Shown piece by piece: positions 9,009-16,321 of a DNA stretch of 64,000 bases. This stretch comes from an uncultured Flaviramulus sp. (GTDB lineage: Bacteria > Bacteroidota > Bacteroidia > Flavobacteriales > Flavobacteriaceae), in contig CANKVS010000004.1 of assembly GCA_947487155.1 (NCBI GenBank), positions 1 through 64,000 of the forward strand, written 5' to 3'. Position 1 is the stretch's first letter. Each line of letters begins with the position of its first letter. The position numbers and the translations under genes are program-made. The notes beneath the pieces are model-generated. The model did no database searches, was not told the origin of the DNA, and was given only the letters and a program-made list of their open reading frames with translations.

Positions 9009-9980
9009 CTATTGCACAAAATCAGGGTTTAGCTTTGTAGGTATATCAGCATTTGTTTCTTTCACCCACTTCATCAGTTTTTTGTAGAGCTTCTCTGCCA
9101 TTTTAGGGTTAGATTTAGGTAGGTCGTTTTGTTCACCTATGTCTTCTGCTACATTATAAAGTTCGTACTTTTCATATTCATAAAAGTAAATCAGCTTCCA
9201 ATCGCCTCGCATAATAGTAGTTGACGGTACTGCACGCCAAACCATTTCATTGGTTCCGTATTTTGGCAACACGTTATCTCCTGGCCAACCGTAAGTAGAC
9301 TTTTTACCTGTTAAATAAAGCGGATAATGCCAAAACATGTCCCTGATTTTCATATTGTTACCTGTTTTTAGCAAGTTGACAAAAGACACTCCGTCTACAG
9401 GTTGGTTTTTAGGTAATTCTGCGCCTACTATTTCGGCAAAAGTAGGCATCAAATCTACACCTGTAACAGGGCAATCATTAGATGTTCCAGGTTCTATTTG
9501 TCCTGGCCATACGGCTACAGCTGGAGTTCTAATGCCACCTTCGTACATGGCTCCTTTGGCACCTCTTAAAGGTAGGTTGGACGAGTGTCCTGCCGGCCCA
9601 CCATTATCAGATGCCACCATAATCATGGTGTTTTTGTCTAAGCCTAATGCCTTCAATTTAGCTCGTAATATGCCTACACTAGTATCCATTACCTCTATCA
9701 TAGCTGCATAGGCAGGATTCCATTTTTTAGATTTATCTGGCCAAGTTTCCCATTTCTTTGTATACTTATCTATAACCTCTTGTTTAGCTACCAAAGGCGT
9801 GTGTACATCCCAAAAGGAAAAGTAGAGAAAGAATGGGTTTTCCTTGTTCCTTTCCATAAACTCTGTTGCTGCTTTAGTCATACGGTCGGTAGCAAACTTA
9901 TCCTTGTAATAATGTTTTCTGGAGGTATCTATACCATCTTGGGTAGATTCATCAAACACTTGCCCTCTTCTATGATCCAC
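9009..9980 (-). pseudogene. Truncated S1 sulfatase, near-copy of the 13345-14793 gene
   Basis: The 323-aa reading frame begins at a GTG and corresponds to the C-terminal two thirds of the sulfatase at 13345-14793. From FDESTQDGIDTS onward the two proteins are nearly identical, with scattered substitutions, and the DNA is clearly similar too, up to about 9960 (matching about 14297). The part that should carry the DDMAW metal motif, the CAPTR maturation motif and GKWHIG is missing, so no active enzyme can result. The frame upstream of the GTG closes at a TAA within 18 nt. The remaining reading frame is undamaged, which suggests recent duplication or ongoing translation of a fragment. It lies 44 nt after the GH110 stop. 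Confidence 0.85.
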
Positions 9981-10024
9981 GGATATTTTTGCTCCTTAAA
10001 TGCTGTGAAAAACTTTTCTTTCGA

Positions 10025-11911
10025 TTAATTTCCATTTGATATATGGCTATCTGACTGAATTATTTCTGTTGCTTTACTATCATAAGAATTATCTTCAAAA
10101 CGGACATTTTTTGATGCTTTGATTTTAATTACTGGGTTTTGAGGGTTTCGCTGCGGAAATGTACCAGAGTTTGTAATTGTATTCCCTTTGAATAATATGC
10201 CATCGGTATTGGTTGCCTGCAAAATAAGGTTATCAAACTGATTGAAAGTATTATTTGTTATTTCAATATTTTTAAACGCAACATTTTCGTTATCATCATC
10301 AGTGTCAAAACGGATAACCCCACGGTTATAACCACTATGTTGACAATCTTGAAATGTATTGTTTCGGATAAACAAATTGGCCGCATTGCCCGATTCGTAC
10401 CAATGCCCACTTTCAAGTGGGACTAAAATCCCTTCCATCTCGGTGTGGAAAAAGTTGTCTTCTATTACGGTCTTCTTCGGGGTAGAAACAAGTATCCCTC
10501 TGGCCCTATTATTACCAATGTTACAGTTTTTAATCAGCACTTCTGGGTAAGCAGAAAGGTTCTCGAGTAAATCCCCTATTTTTATCTTCTCGGGTAATTT
10601 TTCATTAAAGGTGATAATTTGATAACGCCCATTAAGAAATTCAATATTTTTAATGGTTAATTTCTTATAAGGGAAAAAAGAATCTGACAACCTAACCAAC
10701 CCGAGTGTATCATTTGGAGTACCAATAACAAAACCTTGTTGCTGATGGTGCCCCATATAAACGCCTAAGCGGTTATCGTCCAGTATATCTACTATTTTTT
10801 GATATACACCATGGATGTTTGATGCATCATCTAACTGGTTGTTAAACGTACAATTCTTCATTTCAATTTTACCCCTGCACCCAACAAAATGGGTTGCATC
10901 TGCCGTAGTTGAAACCATTCTACCCTGGGATGGGACTATATTGAAATTATCTAAAATAAGGTCTCGTGAATTTTCAGCAATAATCCCCATTCCCCCTGCA
11001 TGATGTACGTTAACATTTTCTGCATTAAAACCATTAACAAACTTCACCCTAAATGCTGGGGCTAAACGATTAAGCCTTTTATCTCCCTTCATTGAGATAA
11101 TCCACCCTAGTTTGGGCATTTTTTTTCCATGATTATGGATACGAACCAAGCCTGGTTCAATTTCTTCTGCCACTAATCTGTTTTCACTACCCCTAAACCC
11201 AAACTCGAGAGACTTACGATCATGTCCATACTTGTATTTTACATTCTCAAGATAACGGCTAACACCAACTTTACGCGTAGACGTAAGGCCCGTATATTCT
11301 TCTGTATTAAAAGCAATAGCGGAGCGTTGTGGATCAAAGCAAATACTTTGACCTATACCATGCTCATAATAAGGTTTTATAAAAACCAACTCTCCATTAC
11401 GGATTTCGTATGGATAATTCTCTGATATTTTTATATCAAAGGTCTTTTTCTCCTCATCTCTATCAACAATAAGCCCTTCACTGTTAAAAGGGTCTTCCCA
11501 ATCGATTGATACATTTTTAATGGTAATATCTTTACTTTCTTCAACTAAAAAAGGTATCATTATGCCATGAAAAATAAAAGTAGACCCCTGACCATCAACC
11601 GTTAGATTATCAAGCCCTTTAAGCGGAAATGCTGTACGCACCATACCATCGCGATGATTTGAAATATAACAATACTCTTCTTTTCCTTTTTCAGGGAAAA
11701 AATGGTAGGTCCCTTTTTCAAATTTAATTACTGAAATTGAGTTGTCTTGAACTTTCATGATGCTTGCCAAAACAGCTGGTGTTGCGTCTGCTGAAATATC
11801 GGTAGAAAATATGATTTCTTTCGTTTTTTCTTCTTTACAGGAAAAACAAAGGATAGTTAATACTACTATCACCAACATAACTCTATAAGTTATTTCTCTA
11901 ATTTTATTCAT
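10025..11911 (-). CDS. GH110 alpha-1,3-galactosidase-like, lipoprotein
   Basis: 628-aa lipoprotein (ILCFSC) predicted to be a right-handed parallel beta-helix: many short repeats of the form IxNxxF with N or D at turns fill residues 85-620. The central region DATHFVGCRGKIEM then QLDDASNIHG is what I recognise from GH110, a family of inverting exo-alpha-1,3-galactosidases known from Bacteroides and from marine Pseudoalteromonas. It would remove a non-reducing alpha-1,3-linked galactose, as found in carrageenan-like galactans. A generic right-handed helix protein or polysaccharide lyase is the alternative, but the Asp-rich turns around DDASNIHG favour GH110. It follows the sulfatase at 11970 by 58 nt; that gap holds a short inverted repeat (ACAAA/TTTGT) and no gene. 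Confidence 0.8.
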   Translation of the reverse strand: MNKIREITYRVMLVIVVLTILCFSCKEEKTKEIIFSTDISADATPAVLASIMKVQDNSISVIKFEKGTYHFFPEKGKEEYCYISNHRDGMVRTAFPLKGLDNLTVDGQGSTFIFHGIMIPFLVEESKDITIKNVSIDWEDPFNSEGLIVDRDEEKKTFDIKISENYPYEIRNGELVFIKPYYEHGIGQSICFDPQRSAIAFNTEEYTGLTSTRKVGVSRYLENVKYKYGHDRKSLEFGFRGSENRLVAEEIEPGLVRIHNHGKKMPKLGWIISMKGDKRLNRLAPAFRVKFVNGFNAENVNVHHAGGMGIIAENSRDLILDNFNIVPSQGRMVSTTADATHFVGCRGKIEMKNCTFNNQLDDASNIHGVYQKIVDILDDNRLGVYMGHHQQQGFVIGTPNDTLGLVRLSDSFFPYKKLTIKNIEFLNGRYQIITFNEKLPEKIKIGDLLENLSAYPEVLIKNCNIGNNRARGILVSTPKKTVIEDNFFHTEMEGILVPLESGHWYESGNAANLFIRNNTFQDCQHSGYNRGVIRFDTDDDNENVAFKNIEITNNTFNQFDNLILQATNTDGILFKGNTITNSGTFPQRNPQNPVIKIKASKNVRFEDNSYDSKATEIIQSDSHISNGN

Positions 11912-11969
11912 ATGTACATTTTTATAAAATTTGTTATACGCCCTGGCACAAACGGGTTTGTTTAATTAT

Positions 11970-13328
11970 TTAATGTTTTGGAACTGCTTCATTTTCCCAA
12001 GCCTGGAGCTTTTCTTTTAATTCTTTTGTTTTTCGGGGGTTTACAAATACCAGGTTACTAACTTCCCCTTTATCTTGCTTTACATTATAAAGCTGAACTA
12101 CTCCACTATGGTATTTTATAAGTTTCCAGTCTCCATCAATAATTGCTGCATATTGGTCTTCATACGAACGGAAAAAGAATAAATCCCGCTTTTCAATTTC
12201 ATTACCTTTCAACAGGGGCATTAAGCTTACCCCATCAACTTGCTTGTCTAGCTGATCTTTACCTGAAGCGATTTCAACCAAGGTAGAATATATATCCAGT
12301 GTTTGAATTGGCGTGTTACATTTTGTCCCTGCTTTTGTTAGCCCTGGATAATAGACGATAAATGGGACACGGGCCCCTCCTTCATTTAAGGTATACCCAC
12401 CATTTTTCTTTCCTCTTAACGGAAAATTTGTAAAAAAGCCCCCTTGGTCTGAGGTAAACAAAATAACAGTATTATCTGTAATACCCCTTTCCATAAGGGC
12501 TGCCCTTACCCGTCCTACAGATTCATCTATAGTTTCAACCATTGCGCCATAATTTGCATATTTGCCATCCATTCCTTTTGCCTTATACTTTTCTACTAAA
12601 TCTTTCCTACCAATATGTGGGCTATGAACATTGTAATACCATAGGTTTAGCATAAATGGTTCTTTTTTATCATAGGTTTTAATGAAATCAACCGCTTTAT
12701 CGGTTAAAGTTTCTGTTAAATATTGGTCTTTTGAAACTTCTTTTAAGGGATTTCCATGTTCAAAGTATGGTGGGTAATAATTGTCTGGGTGTCCGTGGTT
12801 TCCAGTTCCATATTGTTCATGGAACCCCTGATTAATGGGGTGGTATTCTTCATGGCCTAAATGCCATTTACCAATAAACATATTGAAATAACCAAAATCC
12901 CTTAACCGTTCTGCATAGGTTACTTCCTCTAAAGGCAACCAGTTTATAGATGGCATTTGTGCAGGGTCCCGCTTCCATAACCCAAATTTATTCTTGTTTC
13001 TACCTGTCTTGTCTTCTTGCTTAATATGGCGCACCATTTGAAAACGTACTGGCTCTTTTCCTGTTAATAATGAAGCGCGACTAGGGCTACAAGCTGGTGA
13101 CGAAACATACGCCCGTTCAAAGCTCATTCCATCATCACCCAACTTCATAATATTAGGGGTTTCAAATAAAGGGTTTTTATGATTTAAATCGGCCCAACCG
13201 AGATCGTCAACAAATAGTACTACAACATTAGGCTTGTTTTTTAAGCTAGTTCTATCTTGTGCTGCACATACATTTATAAATGTGCATAATAGAAGAATGC
13301 TTGACGACTTTGCAATTATATTATTCAT
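11970..13328 (-). CDS. S1-family sulfatase, secreted
   Basis: The ATG at 13328 is preferred because it gives a clean signal peptide (to about CAAQ) and places the start 16 nt after the stop of the preceding gene; longer starts would overlap that gene. 452 aa. Motifs: FVDDLGW, CSPSR with Cys80, GKWHLG near residue 170, TSDQGG where most relatives have TSDNG, and LRGKKNGGYTLNEGGARVP. The Asn-to-Gln change in the SDNG position is tolerated in some S1 enzymes but is unique in this window and may alter metal binding. The loop YGTGNHGHPDNYYPPY again shows the Gly/Tyr-rich insertion. Confidence 0.88.
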   Translation of the reverse strand: MNNIIAKSSSILLLCTFINVCAAQDRTSLKNKPNVVVLFVDDLGWADLNHKNPLFETPNIMKLGDDGMSFERAYVSSPACSPSRASLLTGKEPVRFQMVRHIKQEDKTGRNKNKFGLWKRDPAQMPSINWLPLEEVTYAERLRDFGYFNMFIGKWHLGHEEYHPINQGFHEQYGTGNHGHPDNYYPPYFEHGNPLKEVSKDQYLTETLTDKAVDFIKTYDKKEPFMLNLWYYNVHSPHIGRKDLVEKYKAKGMDGKYANYGAMVETIDESVGRVRAALMERGITDNTVILFTSDQGGFFTNFPLRGKKNGGYTLNEGGARVPFIVYYPGLTKAGTKCNTPIQTLDIYSTLVEIASGKDQLDKQVDGVSLMPLLKGNEIEKRDLFFFRSYEDQYAAIIDGDWKLIKYHSGVVQLYNVKQDKGEVSNLVFVNPRKTKELKEKLQAWENEAVPKH

Positions 13329-13344
13329 GAACATATAATTAATT

Positions 13345-14793
13345 TTATTCTTTTGTGAAATCTGGGTTGTCTTTAGTAGGGACATCAGCATTGGTCTCTT
13401 TCACCCATTTCATCAGTTTTTTGTAGAGTTTCCCTGCCATTTTAGGGTTAGATTTAGACAGGTCGTTTTGTTCACCTATATCTTCTGCTACATTATAGAG
13501 TTCGTACTTTTCATATTCATAAAAATAAATCAGTTTCCAATCGCCCCGCATAATAGTAGTGGATGGTACTGCACGCCATATCATTTCATTGGTTCCGTAT
13601 TTTGGCAACACGTTATCCCCTGGCCAACCGTAAGTAGACTTTTTACCTGTTAAATAAAGCGGATAATGCCAAAATATATCCCTGGTTTTCATATCGTTAC
13701 CTGTTTTTAGCAGGTTCACAAAAGACTTTCCGTCTACTGGTTGGTTTTTAGGTAATCCTGCGCCTACTATTTCTGCGAGGGTAGGCATAAAGTCTACGCC
13801 TGTAACAGGGCAATCATTGGATGTTCCTGGTTGTATTTGCCCTGGCCATACAGCTACAGCCGGAGTCCTAATACCACCTTCGTACATAGCGCCTTTGGCG
13901 CCTCTTAAAGGCAAGTTGGACGAATGTCCTGCCGGCCCACCATTATCTGATGCCACCATAACCATGGTATTTTTGTCCAAGCCTAGTGCCTTCAATTTAG
14001 CCCGAAGTACACCTACACTATTGTCCATTACCTCTATCATGGCTGCATAGGTAGGGTTCCACTTTTTAGATTTATCCGGCCAGTTTTCCCACTTCTTTTT
14101 GTATTTTTCTACAATTTCATTTTTAGCAACTAGTGGGGTATGTACATCCCAAAGGGAAAAGTAGAGAAAGAATGGGTTTTCCTTGTTCCTTTCCATAAAC
14201 TCTGTTGCTGCTTTGGCCATACGGTCTGTAGCAAACTTATCGTTGTAATAATGTTTTTCAGAGGTATCTATACCATCTTGGGTAGATTCATCAAATCCTT
14301 GCTTATCTGATCCTATATGCCATTTACCAATACGTGAGGTAACATAACCGGCTGTATTTATTACCTCGGCTATAGAAGTGACAGAGGCATCTATTTCTAC
14401 CCTGGTGTCCATTGATTTTTCATCGCCTTTGCGGTTTTTTGCAGGCACATGAAAGCGCATGTCCTTAGGGTTTCCTTTGGCTTGCCCCCCAGGGGTATAA
14501 ATTTTGGTACGCGGTGTGTACATCCCAGATACTATACATGCCCTGGTGGGCGCACAATTTGCCCCTCCTGGATAAAAACGGTTAAACACCATACCTTCTG
14601 TGGCCATGGCATCTATGTTAGGGGTTTCGTAAAACCCTCCTGCTCCCCCATTGTAGCCTACATCTGCCCAGGCCATATCGTCAATCAATATAAAAACCAC
14701 ATTTGGTTTTTCTTTGGTATTTTGGGCCAATACTGGTGTTGTTATAGCTCTAACAAATACAAGTATGATTACTAAAATATTTATTTTTTTCAT
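13345..14793 (-). CDS. S1-family sulfatase, secreted (parent of truncated copy)
   Basis: 482 aa with a Sec signal (to about VLAQ). Motifs: LIDDMAW, CAPTR with Cys80, GKWHIG, ASDNGG, and LRGAKGAMYEGGIRTP. An insertion after the maturation motif (KIYTPGGQAKGNPKDM) is typical of one S1 branch with large substrate loops. It starts 2 nt after the stop of the sulfatase at 14796-16286, so translational coupling is likely. Its C-terminal two thirds recur as the fragment at 9009-9980. Because it retains all catalytic residues it is presumably the functional copy. Confidence 0.9.
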   Translation of the reverse strand: MKKINILVIILVFVRAITTPVLAQNTKEKPNVVFILIDDMAWADVGYNGGAGGFYETPNIDAMATEGMVFNRFYPGGANCAPTRACIVSGMYTPRTKIYTPGGQAKGNPKDMRFHVPAKNRKGDEKSMDTRVEIDASVTSIAEVINTAGYVTSRIGKWHIGSDKQGFDESTQDGIDTSEKHYYNDKFATDRMAKAATEFMERNKENPFFLYFSLWDVHTPLVAKNEIVEKYKKKWENWPDKSKKWNPTYAAMIEVMDNSVGVLRAKLKALGLDKNTMVMVASDNGGPAGHSSNLPLRGAKGAMYEGGIRTPAVAVWPGQIQPGTSNDCPVTGVDFMPTLAEIVGAGLPKNQPVDGKSFVNLLKTGNDMKTRDIFWHYPLYLTGKKSTYGWPGDNVLPKYGTNEMIWRAVPSTTIMRGDWKLIYFYEYEKYELYNVAEDIGEQNDLSKSNPKMAGKLYKKLMKWVKETNADVPTKDNPDFTKE

Positions 14794-14795
14794 TG

Positions 14796-16286
14796 TTATT
14801 TTTTAAAAGGGGTCGTGTTATTTTTTAACCAATCATTTACGTGTGCGACAACATCGGGGTGCTTACTGGCCAAGTCTTCAGACTCGAATATATCATCATA
14901 GATACTGTATAATTGCCAAGGGTCATTGCTATCCATACGTACAAGTTTCCATTTATTGTACCTTACTGCTTGTGGCATTTTGCCCCCTTTTCTACCTGGC
15001 CACTCCCAATACAGACAATCATGTTCTTTTTGTTTTTTGGATTTCCCCAAAAGGGTTGGTAATATGGAAATTCCATTGATATCAGACGGGACAGCACTTT
15101 CTGCACCAATTAATTCGGCTATGGTAGGCATAAAATCTGCTGAATACGTAATGTGTTTACTTTCTGAACCTGCCTTGATTTTACCTGGCCATGATACGAT
15201 TAATGGGGAACGTATACCGCCATCATGCATAGACCTTTTGGCTCCCTGTAAGGGGCCCGAAGAATCTAAAATGCCATCAAAACGCATTGCTGCCCCGTTA
15301 TCTGACATGAAGAAAACAAGGGTGTTTTCTGCAATGCCAAGTTCTTCTAATAGATCTAAAACTTGTCCTGCTTGACGGTCTGCCATATTTACAAAAGAGG
15401 CATGTACCCTAGCTTCAACAGGCCATGGCTTATCTTTGTACATCAACCAAGAGGGGTCGTCTTCTGGTAAGTGGTAATCACCATGTGGTGGGGTCCATGG
15501 GGCATAACAAAAGAAAGGCTTGTCTTTGTTGTCTTTGATGAATTTTAGGGTTTCTTCAAAAATTACATATTGACTAAATTCTCTTTTTTCGCCCGTAGCT
15601 ATTGTTGTTGATACCCCACCTCTTTTAGGGCTTTTCATTTTATCGTTCCTGTACAACTTACTTCGTTCCGCCTTTGTAGATACAGGGGTTACACCGTGTT
15701 CGTAACCATTATTTTTTGCATTGCCAGGTAAAACAAAAGGTGCGCCATCTTTCACTAGGTATGACGGGTAGTATGTATGTGCGTGTACTTGATCGTAATA
15801 ACCGAAGAAGGTATCAAACCCTTGTCTCTCTGCTGCCCCAGATGACTGCATGGTGCCTAAACCCCATTTACCAAAGCCCCCTGTGGTATACCCTTTGCTT
15901 TTAAATACTTCTGCAACAGTCACATCTTCGCTAAACAGTGGTGATGTGCCAGAATTGCTCCTTACCCTTGAATTTCCAGTATTTTTACCAGTCATCAGCA
16001 CACAACGTGATGGTGCGCAAACGGTATGTCCTGCATAGGCATCTGAGAAACGCATGCCATTGGCAGCCAGTTTATCAATGTTGGGGGTTTTAATTTCTTT
16101 TGAACCGTACACACCCAAATCTGCCCAACCCATATCGTCTACTAATATGAATATAACATTGGGTTGTGTTTTTTCTTCTTTCTGTTCTTTCTGTGTTTGC
16201 TCTTTCTTCTTTGTTGCTTGCGAACATGCTGTTAGTTGGAATACCAACATTGTTGCAAGACCTAACAGTAATTTTGAAATTTTCAT
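14796..16286 (-). CDS. S1-family sulfatase, lipoprotein
   Basis: 496-aa lipoprotein (FQLTAC) with a Lys/Gln/Glu-rich linker (residues 25-40) before the catalytic domain, suggesting display away from the membrane. Motifs: LVDDMGW, CAPSR with Cys90, GKWGLG in place of GKWHLG, MSDNGA, and MHDGGIRSP. The stretch GFDTFFGYYDQVHAHTYYP after the GKWGLG motif is characteristic of a widely spread branch of bacterial S1 sulfatases in algal-polysaccharide loci. It lies 35 nt behind the Tat-type PhoD-like gene and 2 nt ahead of the next sulfatase. His of GKWH, normally a sulfate-binding neighbour, is Gly here, as seen in that branch. Confidence 0.9.
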   Translation of the reverse strand: MKISKLLLGLATMLVFQLTACSQATKKKEQTQKEQKEEKTQPNVIFILVDDMGWADLGVYGSKEIKTPNIDKLAANGMRFSDAYAGHTVCAPSRCVLMTGKNTGNSRVRSNSGTSPLFSEDVTVAEVFKSKGYTTGGFGKWGLGTMQSSGAAERQGFDTFFGYYDQVHAHTYYPSYLVKDGAPFVLPGNAKNNGYEHGVTPVSTKAERSKLYRNDKMKSPKRGGVSTTIATGEKREFSQYVIFEETLKFIKDNKDKPFFCYAPWTPPHGDYHLPEDDPSWLMYKDKPWPVEARVHASFVNMADRQAGQVLDLLEELGIAENTLVFFMSDNGAAMRFDGILDSSGPLQGAKRSMHDGGIRSPLIVSWPGKIKAGSESKHITYSADFMPTIAELIGAESAVPSDINGISILPTLLGKSKKQKEHDCLYWEWPGRKGGKMPQAVRYNKWKLVRMDSNDPWQLYSIYDDIFESEDLASKHPDVVAHVNDWLKNNTTPFKK

Positions 16287-16321
16287 AATCTATTCGTTGT
16301 TTTAATTTTTGTTGTTCTTGA

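Noticed and set aside
9009-9980. Functional short sulfatase from the GTG start
   Set aside because: It lacks the metal-binding N-terminus and the CxPSR motif, and its match to the full-length neighbour shows it is a fragment.
11912-11969. Short inverted repeat ACAAA/TTTGT upstream of GH110 as a terminator
   Set aside because: Stem of only five pairs and no T-run on the transcribed strand; probably chance.
15716-16038. Plus-strand open frames inside the sulfatase at 14796-16286
   Set aside because: They lie fully opposite a well-supported gene and have no protein-like features; the same holds for similar frames opposite the other PUL genes.
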